Part shown: positions 1-10,182 of the stretch, in pieces
How positions within the stretch are numbered: the stretch's first letter is position 1
How the letters are laid out: each line of letters begins with the position of its first letter
Source: Pelagibacteraceae bacterium AG-430-I06
GTDB lineage: Bacteria; Pseudomonadota; Alphaproteobacteria; Pelagibacterales; Pelagibacteraceae
Direction of reading: 5' to 3'
Assembly (NCBI GenBank): GCA_003209895.1
Contig: QCOH01000006.1
Span: 1 to 64,000, forward strand
Length of the DNA: 64,000 nucleotides
Notes under the pieces: generated by a model
Told to the model about the DNA's origin: nothing
The model's database searches: none
The model's input: only the letters and a program-made list of their open reading frames with translations
Translations under genes and position numbers: made by a program

Positions 1-286
1 TCGTATGGGAATGAGATTAGAGGGCCAAAAACTTGAAAATATAATTAATAAAAATATTAAATCCGAAGGTATCACAAAAGGATCAATACAAGTTCCTGGC
101 GACGGCCAACCTATAATTCTTCTTTCAGATCACCCAACAATTGGTGGATATCCAAAAATAGCAAATGTGATAACCGCTGACTATGATAAATTAGTTCAAA
201 AAACTCCTGGTACAATTATTAATTTCAAATTGGTCAATTTGGCTGTTGCGGAAAATGCTTTTCAAGACTATGTAAGAAAATTCTAA
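1..286 (+). CDS. Biotin-dependent carboxyltransferase / 5-oxoprolinase subunit C (KipA/PxpC, allophanate hydrolase subunit 2) family, 5'-truncated by the window edge
   Basis: Frame stays open to the window edge (..R-MGMRLEG); family-like C-terminus GDGQPIILLSDHPTIGGYPKIANVI. Confidence 0.8.
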   Translation, partial: RMGMRLEGQKLENIINKNIKSEGITKGSIQVPGDGQPIILLSDHPTIGGYPKIANVITADYDKLVQKTPGTIINFKLVNLAVAENAFQDYVRKF

Positions 287-1144
287 ATGAATTTTGTTTA
301 TAAAGTACCTGGACCACTACTTATTCTCATAGGCGGATTTTGTCTAAGCTGGGGCGGTCTCATTTTAAGAACTTTTGAAAGCGCGAGTATCTGGCAAATT
401 CTTTTTTATAGATCAATATTCTTTCTCTGGGTGTTAATAGCTTTTATTTTGTTAACTTATGGAAAAAAGACATTTAAAAAAATTAAAGAAGCAGGAGTAC
501 CTGGCCTTATAGGTGGAATATTTCTATCAACTAACTTTGTTGCTTATATGTATTCTATGATGGAAACGACTGTCGCAAATGTAGTTTTTATTATAAGTAC
601 TCAAACAGTTTTTTTACCGATAGTAGCCTACATTTTTTTAAAAGAAAAAATTTCATCGCGGGGATATGTTGCAATTATGTTAGCAATGATTGGTGTAACT
701 TTGATGATTGGTGACTCTCTCGGGACTGGATCTTTAAAAGGAAATTTAGCCGCTTTGACTATTCCAATTAACTTTTCGGTTTTAGTTTTAATAATTAGAA
801 AATATCCGAAAGTGGATATGATACCCGCAATATTTTATGCGGGTATATTGAGCTGCATATACGGTTTGCTTTTACTTGAAAATTTTTCTATATCCACAAA
901 AGACATTTGGTTATCATTTTTGCTTGGTGTTCCTCAATTAGCCTTTGGTTTTATTTTTATAACTATAGGTTCTAGAACAACACCAGCAGTTATGGTTGGT
1001 TTATTAATGCTAATGGAGTCAATATTCGCCCCAATATGGGTTTGGTTATTTTACAATGAAATACCACCAGCAAGTGTACTTATTGGAGGTATTATTATTT
1101 TGTCTGCTGTAGTAATGAAAAGCTTAGATTATAAAAAAGTATAA
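287..1144 (+). CDS. DMT/EamA family transporter
   Basis: 285 aa, about 10 hydrophobic segments, EamA-like repeats (FYRSIFFLWVL, FLKEKISSRGYVAIMLAMIGV). Confidence 0.85.
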   Translation: MNFVYKVPGPLLILIGGFCLSWGGLILRTFESASIWQILFYRSIFFLWVLIAFILLTYGKKTFKKIKEAGVPGLIGGIFLSTNFVAYMYSMMETTVANVVFIISTQTVFLPIVAYIFLKEKISSRGYVAIMLAMIGVTLMIGDSLGTGSLKGNLAALTIPINFSVLVLIIRKYPKVDMIPAIFYAGILSCIYGLLLLENFSISTKDIWLSFLLGVPQLAFGFIFITIGSRTTPAVMVGLLMLMESIFAPIWVWLFYNEIPPASVLIGGIIILSAVVMKSLDYKKV

Positions 1145-1171
1145 TTAATTTACATTTTGTGTTATAAAAAA

Positions 1172-1341
1172 AGAATAACGGGAGAGACTATTTTAATATA
1201 GCGCCGAAGGAGCAACCTCCCTGGAAACTCTCAGGCAAAAGGACCGTTATTGTAATAACTCTGGAAAGCAGGCATAGCCTCACCGAAGGAGTAAATCTCT
1301 CAGGTTCTTAGACAGATGGGGAAAAAAAGGGTTATTACAAA
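1172..1341 (+). ncRNA. Tandem glycine riboswitch (two aptamers) in the gcvT leader
   Basis: Aptamer-1 core gggagag...gcgccgaaggagcaa...ctctcaggcaaaaggacc; aptamer-2 core tctggaaag...caccgaaggagtaaatctctcaggt...gacagatgggg; P1 stems aataacgg/ccgttatt (1174-1181/1244-1251) and tgtaataac/gttattaca (1251-1259/1331-1339). Confidence 0.95.
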
Positions 1342-2430
1342 ATGGAAAAAACAGCTTTATATAATTTTCATAAAAACTCAGGAGCTAAGTTCGTTCCTTT
1401 CGCTGGTTATGAGATGCCTATCCAATATAAAGATGGCATAGTTAAAGAACATATAAATACAAGACAGTCCGTAGGTTTTTTTGATGTATCACATATGGGG
1501 CAGTTTTTTGTCTCTGGAGGTCGATCAACAGAACTTAGTTTAGAAAAAATCATACCATTAGATTTTAAAGAAATTAAGATGAACCAGTCTAAATATTCCT
1601 TTTTAATTAATGATGAAGGAGGAGTTATAGATGATCTTATTATAACAAGAGTTGAAAATGGTTTTAATATAATATTGAATGCAGCTTGCAAGGATAACGA
1701 TATTAAAGAAATTGCAAAGTGTCTAAATTCTGAAAGCAAATACGAATTAAGAAAAGATTTATCTCTTATAGCTTTACAAGGTCCTAAAGCGGAAACAATT
1801 CTAGAATCAATTATAAAAGGTGTAAAAGAACTTAAATTTATGAATGGTAATTATTTTAAATTTCTTGAAAAGAAAGTTTACATAACTCGTTCTGGTTACA
1901 CAGGCGAAGATGGTTTTGAGATTTCAGTTCCAAATGTAATTGTTGAAAATCTTATCAAACTACTTACAGATAAAGATGCTAAACCTATAGGTTTAGGAGC
2001 AAGAGATACACTTAGATTAGAAGCGGGTTTATGCTTGTATGGTCATGAATTAAATCAAGAGATTAATCCGATACAAGCAAATTTAAAATGGGCAATTTCA
2101 AAAAAAAGAAGAGAAACAGGAGGATTCAAAGGCTGGGAAAATATTAAAAAAGATTTACAAAATGGAGTTTCTAAAATTAGAGTTGGCATTAAACCGGCAG
2201 GCAAAATTATCGCAAGGGAGGGTACAAAGATTTATTCTAATACTGGTGAGGAAATAGGAATTATAACAAGCGGTACATATGGACCAAGCGTAAATAGTCC
2301 AGTTGCCATGGGATATGTAAAAAGTAAATTTTCAGAAATTGATAATAAAATTTTAATAGAGGTAAGAGGAAAAAAGCATGAGGCCAAAGTATCTAAATTA
2401 CCGTTTTATAAAAAGAGTTATGTCAAATAG
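1342..2430 (+). CDS. gcvT: Glycine cleavage system aminomethyltransferase GcvT
   Basis: GcvT motifs ([41 protein letters not shown]); operon context. Confidence 0.97.
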   Translation: MEKTALYNFHKNSGAKFVPFAGYEMPIQYKDGIVKEHINTRQSVGFFDVSHMGQFFVSGGRSTELSLEKIIPLDFKEIKMNQSKYSFLINDEGGVIDDLIITRVENGFNIILNAACKDNDIKEIAKCLNSESKYELRKDLSLIALQGPKAETILESIIKGVKELKFMNGNYFKFLEKKVYITRSGYTGEDGFEISVPNVIVENLIKLLTDKDAKPIGLGARDTLRLEAGLCLYGHELNQEINPIQANLKWAISKKRRETGGFKGWENIKKDLQNGVSKIRVGIKPAGKIIAREGTKIYSNTGEEIGIITSGTYGPSVNSPVAMGYVKSKFSEIDNKILIEVRGKKHEAKVSKLPFYKKSYVK

Positions 2431-2438
2431 GAGGATAT

Positions 2439-2819
2439 ATGAGTGAAAAAAAATATTCAAAAAAACATGAATGGATCATGTTGAACGGTGAGTATGCAAC
2501 TGTAGGCATTAGCAAGCATGCAACAGAAATGCTCGGTGATATCGTTTTTGTTGAATTGCCTGAGAAAGGCAAGAGCTTAAACAAAGAAGAAAAAGCTGCT
2601 GTGGTAGAGTCCACAAAGGCTGCAAGCGACGTTTATACACCAGTATCTGGAGAAATTATGGAAACAAATCAACCAATTGTTGATGACCCATCAAATGTAA
2701 ATAAAGATCCAGAAAATAATGGCTGGTTTTTTAAAATAAAAATTAAAGATAAATCAGAGCTAGATTCTTTAATGAGTCAGCCAGATTATGAAAAATTTGT
2801 AAAGGACAATCCAAATTAA
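2439..2819 (+). CDS. gcvH: Glycine cleavage system protein H
   Basis: Lipoyl motif [18 protein letters not shown]. Confidence 0.97.
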   Translation: MSEKKYSKKHEWIMLNGEYATVGISKHATEMLGDIVFVELPEKGKSLNKEEKAAVVESTKAASDVYTPVSGEIMETNQPIVDDPSNVNKDPENNGWFFKIKIKDKSELDSLMSQPDYEKFVKDNPN

Positions 2820-2820
2820 T

Positions 2821-5688
2821 ATGATAGACGATACTTCAAAAGAATTTATTAGTAGGCATATTGGTCCGAGCACTGAAGATCAAAAAGATATGTTAAAAGC
2901 AATATCTTCAAAATCAATTGATAATTTAATTGAGAATACTGTTCCAAAGAATATTTTAATTAAAGATGAACTTAAAATTGATGAGCCTATGTCAGAAAAT
3001 GATGCTCTAAAAAAATTGAAACTTTTGTCAAAAAAAAATGAAGTTTTCCGTAATTTTATAGGCATGGGTTACTATAATACTGTTACCCCAAATGTCATTT
3101 TAAGAAATATACTCGAGAATCCTGGTTGGTATACTTCTTATACTCCATACCAACCTGAAGTAGCTCAGGGAAGATTAGAAATGCTTATTAATTTCCAACA
3201 AATGATAATGGATTTAACTGGTATGGATATAGCAAATGCTTCGTTATTAGATGAAGGAACTGCTGCTGCTGAAGCAGTGGGTTTATGTCAAAGATTAGAC
3301 AAAAATAATTCAAAAAAGATATTTGTATCAAGCTCATGTAACCCTCAAACAATAGATATAATTAAGACAAGGGTTGAGCCATTCAATATAGAGCTAATTA
3401 TTGGTGATGAAGAAAAAATTTTAAGAGGTATTAAAGATAAAATTATTTGTGGTGTTTTAGCTTACCCTGGAACTTTAGGTGAAATAAAGGACCCAAGTGA
3501 GTCTATAAGCTTAATTCATAAAAAAGAAGGTAAAGTAATTATTGTTAGTGATCTGTTATCTTTAACAAAACTTAAAACTCCAGCAGAGCTCGGGGCAGAT
3601 ATTGCTGTTGGAAGTGCACAAAGATTTGGAATACCTATGGGTTATGGAGGTCCACACGCAGCGTTTTTTGCAACTAAAGAAGAGTTTAAAAGATCTATGC
3701 CAGGTAGAATTATTGGAGTATCAGTTGATAGACATGGGAAAAAAGCGTTTAGATTATCTCTTCAAACAAGAGAACAGCACATAAGAAGAGATAAGGCTAC
3801 AAGCAATATTTGTACTGCTCAAGCACTACTTGCAATTCTTTCAGCTGCTTATGCAATTTATCATGGACCTGAAGGAATTTTAAAAATAGCTAACAGGACA
3901 TCAAAGTTAGCAAAAATATTTGCTGATGGACTGAAATCAGGTGGTTACCAACTACACTCCCAAAATTTTTTTGATACAGTTACTGTCAAAACAAATGAGA
4001 AAACAGACACTATAAATAATAAGGCCTTATCAGAAAAAATTAATTTGAGGGTAGTAGATAAAAATACATTATCTGTAGCTTTTGATGAGGTTAAGAGAGT
4101 TGATCATGTAAATACTCTACTAAAAATATTCGGAATAAAAAAAACATTTAGTAATACTGATACAGTTGATTTAACTAATTTACCAAAAAATCTTTTAAGA
4201 ACATCTAAATATCTTACCCATCCTATTTTTCATAAATATCATTCAGAAACTGAGATGCTTCGTTATTTAAAAAGATTAGAAGATTGTGATATTGCTTTAA
4301 ATAGATCTATGATTGCACTTGGATCATGTACTATGAAGCTAAATGCTACAGCGGAACTTATCCCTGTGACTTGGAAAGAATTCTCCTTACCACATCCTTT
4401 TGTGCCCCAAGATCAAATGAAAGGGTATAAGGTTTTATTTAATGATTTAGTTAATGATTTGAAGGAAATCACAGGTTTTGATGCAGTTTCCCTTCAACCA
4501 AATTCAGGTGCTCAAGGAGAATATTCAGGATTAATGACAATACGTAAATTTCATTTAAATAATAATCAAAAAAATAGAAATGTATGTTTGATACCAGAGT
4601 CAGCACATGGCACAAATCCTGCAAGTGCACAAATGTGCGGGATGAAAGTAGTTGTTGTTAATTGTGATGACGAAGGCAATGTTGATTTAAAAGATTTAAA
4701 AGATAAGGTGAACAAGTACTCCAAAGATATCGCGGCTTTAATGGTAACTTACCCGTCAACACATGGAGTATTCGAGGAAAAAATTAGCGAGATCTGTGAT
4801 TATGTTCATAAAGCAGGTGGTCAAGTTTACATGGATGGTGCAAATCTAAATGCGTTAGTTGGTATTGCAAAACCTGGAAAATTTGGACCAGATGTTTGTC
4901 ATATTAACTTACATAAAACTTTTTGTATTCCACATGGAGGTGGAGGTCCAGGTATGGGTCCAATTGCATGCGCTAAACATTTGAAAGATTTTTTGCCAAA
5001 TCATAATATTACCAAAAGTAATAGATCAGAAAAGAGTTTAGGTTCTGTATCTGCGGCTCCATGGGGTAGCGCAAGTATATTACCTATTTCTTGGATGTAC
5101 ATAAAAATGATGGGGGCCGAAGGTTTAAGAAAAGCTTCTCAAGTAGCAATTTTAAATGCAAATTATATATCAAAAAAATTATCTAATCACTATAAAGTAC
5201 TTTACAAGGGCAAAAATGGAAATGTTGCCCACGAATGTATAATCGACCTTAGACCAATAAAATCTAAATCTGGAATTTCAGAGGAAGATATTGCTAAAAG
5301 ACTCATAGATTATGGATATCATGCACCAACAATGTCCTGGCCAGTTGCTGGAACACTTATGGTTGAACCTACAGAGAGTGAAAATTTAGCTGAGATTAAT
5401 CGTTTTTGTAATGCACTAATATCTATTAAAAAAGAGATCGACAAAGTAGATAATGGCAGTTTTGACAAAAAAGATAATCCTTTGAAAAATGCACCACATA
5501 CTCATCTTGAATTAAGTGCAAATGAGTGGAAACACATATACAAAAGAGAAGAAGCCGCATTTCCAAACGAGTATTTAAAAGATAATAAATATTGGCCTCC
5601 AGTTGGAAGGGTAGACAATGTTTATGGAGATAGAAATTTAGTTTGCTCTTGCCCGAGTCTTAATGAATATAAAGACGAGGCAGCTTAA
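2821..5688 (+). CDS. gcvP: Glycine dehydrogenase (decarboxylating), single-chain P protein
   Basis: 955 aa; PLP motif NLHKTFCIPHGGGGPGMGPI; follows gcvT-gcvH. Confidence 0.97.
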   Translation: MIDDTSKEFISRHIGPSTEDQKDMLKAISSKSIDNLIENTVPKNILIKDELKIDEPMSENDALKKLKLLSKKNEVFRNFIGMGYYNTVTPNVILRNILENPGWYTSYTPYQPEVAQGRLEMLINFQQMIMDLTGMDIANASLLDEGTAAAEAVGLCQRLDKNNSKKIFVSSSCNPQTIDIIKTRVEPFNIELIIGDEEKILRGIKDKIICGVLAYPGTLGEIKDPSESISLIHKKEGKVIIVSDLLSLTKLKTPAELGADIAVGSAQRFGIPMGYGGPHAAFFATKEEFKRSMPGRIIGVSVDRHGKKAFRLSLQTREQHIRRDKATSNICTAQALLAILSAAYAIYHGPEGILKIANRTSKLAKIFADGLKSGGYQLHSQNFFDTVTVKTNEKTDTINNKALSEKINLRVVDKNTLSVAFDEVKRVDHVNTLLKIFGIKKTFSNTDTVDLTNLPKNLLRTSKYLTHPIFHKYHSETEMLRYLKRLEDCDIALNRSMIALGSCTMKLNATAELIPVTWKEFSLPHPFVPQDQMKGYKVLFNDLVNDLKEITGFDAVSLQPNSGAQGEYSGLMTIRKFHLNNNQKNRNVCLIPESAHGTNPASAQMCGMKVVVVNCDDEGNVDLKDLKDKVNKYSKDIAALMVTYPSTHGVFEEKISEICDYVHKAGGQVYMDGANLNALVGIAKPGKFGPDVCHINLHKTFCIPHGGGGPGMGPIACAKHLKDFLPNHNITKSNRSEKSLGSVSAAPWGSASILPISWMYIKMMGAEGLRKASQVAILNANYISKKLSNHYKVLYKGKNGNVAHECIIDLRPIKSKSGISEEDIAKRLIDYGYHAPTMSWPVAGTLMVEPTESENLAEINRFCNALISIKKEIDKVDNGSFDKKDNPLKNAPHTHLELSANEWKHIYKREEAAFPNEYLKDNKYWPPVGRVDNVYGDRNLVCSCPSLNEYKDEAA

Positions 5689-5693
5689 ATTAG

Positions 5694-6980
5694 ATGAAGA
5701 TAGCAGTTATTGGATCAGGAATTTCAGGATTGTCATCCGCATATTATTTATCAAAAAATTATGAAGTAGATCTTTTCGAAAAAGATGATCATTTTGGCGG
5801 ACATTCATACACGTTTGACATAAAAGAAAAAAATAAAAAAGTCCCAGTAGATTTAGGTTTTATTGTTTTTAATAAGCTTACATATCCGAATTTAATTAAA
5901 TTTTTTGAGGAATTAAGGGTTCCCTATGAAAAAAGTGATATGTCATTTTCTGTATCTGTAAAAGACTCAAACATAGAATACGGAGGCACAGGATTTAATT
6001 CACTATTTGCAAGAAAAAATAATCTGTTTAATTTTAATTTTATTAAAATGATTTATGAAATTGTATCTTTCTATAAATCCGCACCGATTTTACTAAAAAA
6101 AGATTTAAAGAATCTAACACTAGGTTATTATTTGGATAATTCCAAGATTTCAAAATATTTTATTAATTATCATATAATTCCAATGGTAGCCGCAATCTGG
6201 TCTATGCCATTCTCTAAAGCCAGGGATATTCCACTAGAACTTTTTTTAAATTTTTTTAACAATCATGGTCTTTTTAAGCTTAAGAATAGACCTCAATGGT
6301 ACACAGTTACAAATAGAAGCAGAAATTATGTTTCAAAAGTTTTAGAAAAAATTAATGGTGAATATTTTAAAAATTATGAAATTAAAAAGATTATAAGAAG
6401 TAATGATAATGTAAGAATTTTTGTTAATACATTGGGCGAATATAGGGATTACGATCATGTAGTTTTAGCATGTCATGCCGATCAAAGTTTGAAACTCATT
6501 GAGAATCCATCAAATAATGAAAAAAAAATCCTCAATGAATTTACATATATATCGAACGAGGCTTATCTACACACAGATGCAGATTTGATGCCAAATAAAA
6601 AAAATGCTTGGTCAAGTTGGAATTCAATATCAAAAAAAGATTTAACAAAAACATGCGTAACCTATTGGTTGAATAGACTTCAGAATTTAGAAACAAATAA
6701 AAATTATTTTCTTACTTTAAATCCGATTACAAAAATAAAAGATGAAAGAATTATTAAAAAAATAAACTTTACTCATCCTTACTTAAACAATAAAAGTTTT
6801 GAGATGCAAAATCGTTTAAAAGAGTTACAAGGTAATAAAAGACTTTGGTTTTCAGGAAGTTATTTTGGTTATGGTTTTCATGAGGATGGATTAAAATCAT
6901 CTCTTGAAATGTTAAAACAATTCGAAGGTAATAATGGAGACATGTATATACAAAGGTATAGTAACGCATCGCAGATTTAA
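5694..6980 (+). CDS. FAD-dependent oxidoreductase (NAD/FAD-binding amine-oxidase-like)
   Basis: N-terminal IAVIGSGISGLSSAYYLSKNYEVDLFEKDDHFGGHSYTF; syntenic with DUF1365 and CFA synthase. Confidence 0.9.
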   Translation: MKIAVIGSGISGLSSAYYLSKNYEVDLFEKDDHFGGHSYTFDIKEKNKKVPVDLGFIVFNKLTYPNLIKFFEELRVPYEKSDMSFSVSVKDSNIEYGGTGFNSLFARKNNLFNFNFIKMIYEIVSFYKSAPILLKKDLKNLTLGYYLDNSKISKYFINYHIIPMVAAIWSMPFSKARDIPLELFLNFFNNHGLFKLKNRPQWYTVTNRSRNYVSKVLEKINGEYFKNYEIKKIIRSNDNVRIFVNTLGEYRDYDHVVLACHADQSLKLIENPSNNEKKILNEFTYISNEAYLHTDADLMPNKKNAWSSWNSISKKDLTKTCVTYWLNRLQNLETNKNYFLTLNPITKIKDERIIKKINFTHPYLNNKSFEMQNRLKELQGNKRLWFSGSYFGYGFHEDGLKSSLEMLKQFEGNNGDMYIQRYSNASQI

Positions 6981-7695
6981 ACCGAAAAGGCATTTTTTTT
7001 CTTACAAAACCTTTTCTATTTTTTTTGATTTGGATGAATTTAAGGATTTACAAAAAAAAATATCAATTTTTTCATTTAATAAATTTAATATTTTCAGTTT
7101 TTACAACAAAGACCATGGAGACAGAGATGGGGGTAACCTTAGACACTGGGTTATAAAAAATCTTAAAAAATATAATATTAATTTTAAAGTATCAAAAATT
7201 AAACTTTTGTGCTTCCCAAGGATTTTTGGCTATGTTTTTAATCCATTAAGTATTTTTTATTGTTTCAACGAAAATAACGAACTCAGAGCAATTCTTTATG
7301 AGGTAAAGAATACTTTCAATGAGCAGCATACCTATATTTTTCCAGTGCAAAAAAACAAAAAAATAATTACTCAAACTTGTAACAAGAAATTTTATGTATC
7401 TCCATTTATAGAGATGGAGACAGCTTATAATTTTAGGTTAGCTGAACCAAAAGAAACCTTAAGTATTTTTATTAAACAAACCGATAATAATGGATTGCTG
7501 CTTTCGGCATGTCAGATAGGTAAAAAAGAGCAAATATCCACAATAAAATTGGTTCAAAACTTCTTTAAACACCCAATGATGACTATCAAAATTATAATGG
7601 CGATACACTTTGAAGCATTAAGGTTGTGGAAGAAAGGTATTAAGCTTGTTAAGAAAAATTCTAAAATTAAAAACAATTTATCTGTAGAAAAATGA
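6934..7695 (+). CDS. DUF1365 domain-containing protein
   Basis: IYKGIVTHRRFKPKRHFFSYKTF and RIFGYVFNPLSIFYCF, typical of DUF1365; overlaps the upstream CDS. Confidence 0.9.
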   Translation: METCIYKGIVTHRRFKPKRHFFSYKTFSIFFDLDEFKDLQKKISIFSFNKFNIFSFYNKDHGDRDGGNLRHWVIKNLKKYNINFKVSKIKLLCFPRIFGYVFNPLSIFYCFNENNELRAILYEVKNTFNEQHTYIFPVQKNKKIITQTCNKKFYVSPFIEMETAYNFRLAEPKETLSIFIKQTDNNGLLLSACQIGKKEQISTIKLVQNFFKHPMMTIKIIMAIHFEALRLWKKGIKLVKKNSKIKNNLSVEK

Positions 7696-8879
7696 ATTTA
7701 AGTCCATATAAAATATCTGAAAATTTTGTTCTAAAGAAGTTGAGCTCTATTAAGGATGGAAAGCTTACATTAGAAAACTTTGATGGAAAAATATATCAAT
7801 TTGGAAATCATGAAAAATTTTTAAATGTAAAAATTAAAATTCTTAATCCAAAGTTTTATTTCAATATCATAAGGGGAGGAAGTACAGCTTTGGCTGAGAG
7901 TTATATCAAGAATGAATTTGAAACTTCAAGTTTACCCTTATTAATAGAGTTAACTGCAAAAAATATAAACATAACTCACGAATTCTCAGGAATATTAAAT
8001 ATTTCAAGTATAAACACTTTTTTCAAAAAAATGTTTATATCAAACACAAGGGAAAAAAGTGTTGAAGATATTTCTAAGCATTATGATTTAGGTAATGAAT
8101 TTTTCTCTACTTGGCTAGATAAAACTTTAACATATTCTTGTGGTATTTTTGAAAAACCGGATCAAGAATTAGAAAAAGCTCAAATCAATAAATATAATAA
8201 ACTCATCAATTTAATAAAACCTAAATCAGGTGATAAAATTTTAGAAATTGGATGTGGATGGGGCGGCTTTGCCGAACACCTTGCAAAAAATTACGATGTT
8301 CAGCTTGATTGTATCACAATTTCACAAAAACAATTTGAGTTTACAAAAAAAAGGATAAATCTTTTAGGCCTACAAAATAAAGTTAAAGTAAAGTTTTTAG
8401 ATTACAGAGATCTAAAGGATAAATACGATGCAATAGCATCCATAGAGATGATTGAAGCTGTCGGCGAAAAAAATTTAAATAAATATTTTAAGACAATTAA
8501 AAATAATCTAAAACCAAATGGAGTCGGGGCTATTCAAGCGATTATTATTAAAGACGAACTTTTTGACAGATATAAAAAAAATCAAGATTTTATACAAAAA
8601 TATATTTTTCCAGGAGGTTTTTTACCCTCTTTACAATCTATAAAGGATTATACCAAAAAAACTGGGCTCACATTAAGAGGGTATAATTCTTATGGAACAC
8701 ACTATTCACATACGTTAAGTAAATGGAGAGAAAACTTTATAGGTTCTTGGAATAATATTTCACAACAAGGTTTTGATAGTTCATTTAAAAAAATCTGGGA
8801 TTTTTATTTTTCTTATTGTGAAGCTGGTTTTAGAGCAAAAAATATTGATTTAATACAATTTTCATTTAGGAATGAATAA
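7692..8879 (+). CDS. Cyclopropane-fatty-acyl-phospholipid synthase family SAM-dependent methyltransferase
   Basis: ISKHYDLGNEFFSTWLDKTLTYSCGIF; ILEIGCGWGGFAEHLA; IEMIEAVGEKN. Confidence 0.93.
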   Translation: MNLSPYKISENFVLKKLSSIKDGKLTLENFDGKIYQFGNHEKFLNVKIKILNPKFYFNIIRGGSTALAESYIKNEFETSSLPLLIELTAKNINITHEFSGILNISSINTFFKKMFISNTREKSVEDISKHYDLGNEFFSTWLDKTLTYSCGIFEKPDQELEKAQINKYNKLINLIKPKSGDKILEIGCGWGGFAEHLAKNYDVQLDCITISQKQFEFTKKRINLLGLQNKVKVKFLDYRDLKDKYDAIASIEMIEAVGEKNLNKYFKTIKNNLKPNGVGAIQAIIIKDELFDRYKKNQDFIQKYIFPGGFLPSLQSIKDYTKKTGLTLRGYNSYGTHYSHTLSKWRENFIGSWNNISQQGFDSSFKKIWDFYFSYCEAGFRAKNIDLIQFSFRNE

Positions 8880-8882
8880 AAA

Positions 8883-9407
8883 ATGAGATATATTTTAACT
8901 TTATTTTTAACATTATTTTTAACTAATTGTGTAGCAGGTATGAAACCAGAAGATTTTAAAGATCAAAAGCCAAGATTAATTATTGAGGAATTTTTAAGTG
9001 GCAATGTTAAAGCATATGGCGTGCTTCAAAATAGAGGTGGTAAAGTCACAAGACAATTTTCAGCTGACTTAGATGGAAAATGGGATGGTAAACAATTAAT
9101 TCTTGACGAAAAATTTAATTGGTCAGACGGAGAAATTCAAACTAGACAATGGAAAATTATAAAAAAAGATGAAAATAACTACGAGGGCACAGCCGCAGAT
9201 GTTGTTGGAACAGCCAAAGGTTTCTCTTATGGATCAGCTTTCAAATTAGAGTATGTTTTACTTGTTCCTGTAAAAGGGAAAGAAATTAAAATTACTTTTG
9301 ATGATTGGATATTTAAACAAAGTGACACAATTGCAATTAATAGAGCCAAAATGACTAAGTTCGGTTTTAGAGTAGCTGATTTGACTGTAGTTTTCGTAAA
9401 AAATTAA
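8883..9407 (+). CDS. DUF3833 family lipoprotein
   Basis: Lipoprotein-like N-terminus (LTLFLTNCVAG); FxxGNVKAYGVLQNRGGKVTRQF; cluster context. Confidence 0.8.
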   Translation: MRYILTLFLTLFLTNCVAGMKPEDFKDQKPRLIIEEFLSGNVKAYGVLQNRGGKVTRQFSADLDGKWDGKQLILDEKFNWSDGEIQTRQWKIIKKDENNYEGTAADVVGTAKGFSYGSAFKLEYVLLVPVKGKEIKITFDDWIFKQSDTIAINRAKMTKFGFRVADLTVVFVKN

Positions 9408-9408
9408 T

Positions 9409-10161
9409 TTAACGGTTAACAAATTTATTAATCAAAAAATTATAAACTTTATTTGGTAAAATCTGGAAGATTTTATAAATAAAAGCTATTTGAGGAGGGA
9501 ATATAATTTCGAATGATTTTTTATTAATCAAACCATCATATATTTTTTCAGCAGCATATTTAGTATCTTTTAAAAATGGCATTTTAAAATCATTTTTGTC
9601 TGTTAAAGCTGTCTTGATAAATCCTGGAGAAATCAAGGTTACTCTTACATTAAATTTTTTAAAATCAAAATATATTCCTTGTGTAAAATTATTTAATGAA
9701 GCTTTTGAAGCGGTATAACCAGATGACTTTGGCAAACCTCTGTAACCAACGGGTGAAGAAACAATTGAAATATGTCCACTTTTTTTATTTTGAAAATATT
9801 TTTGAACTGCTTTCACACAACCAACCACTCCTAAAAAATTTACCTCCATTACTGTTTTTACATTATCTACGTTTAATCCTTTTTCTGACTTTCTTTCATA
9901 AGTGCCCGAGCTGAAAATACATAAATCTAAATCACCAAACTCTTTTAAAATTTTATTAAAAGTTTCTTCGGTTTTGCCTTGGTTAGTTACATCCATTGGA
10001 AAAGCAAAAATATTCTGTTCTTTTGCCATTTCATTTAAAATTTCCTCTCTTCTAGCAGAAATTGCAACTTTCCAATTTTCTTTTGCAAACTTTTCAGCAA
10101 CTGCTTTTCCAATACCACTGCTTGCACCGGTAACCCATATTTTTTTCTGGTTTTCACTCAT
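9409..10161 (-). CDS. Short-chain dehydrogenase/reductase
   Basis: IWVTGASSGIGKAVAEKFA; catalytic GYTASKAS. Confidence 0.93.
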   Translation of the reverse strand: MSENQKKIWVTGASSGIGKAVAEKFAKENWKVAISARREEILNEMAKEQNIFAFPMDVTNQGKTEETFNKILKEFGDLDLCIFSSGTYERKSEKGLNVDNVKTVMEVNFLGVVGCVKAVQKYFQNKKSGHISIVSSPVGYRGLPKSSGYTASKASLNNFTQGIYFDFKKFNVRVTLISPGFIKTALTDKNDFKMPFLKDTKYAAEKIYDGLINKKSFEIIFPPQIAFIYKIFQILPNKVYNFLINKFVNR

Positions 10162-10182
10162 AATAAATTATATCTCATACTT

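Noticed and set aside
1407-1739. 110-aa minus-strand ORF opposite gcvT
   Set aside because: Shadow ORF of a conserved gene.
3602-3784. 60-aa plus-strand ORF inside gcvP
   Set aside because: Alternative frame of a conserved domain; no independent evidence.
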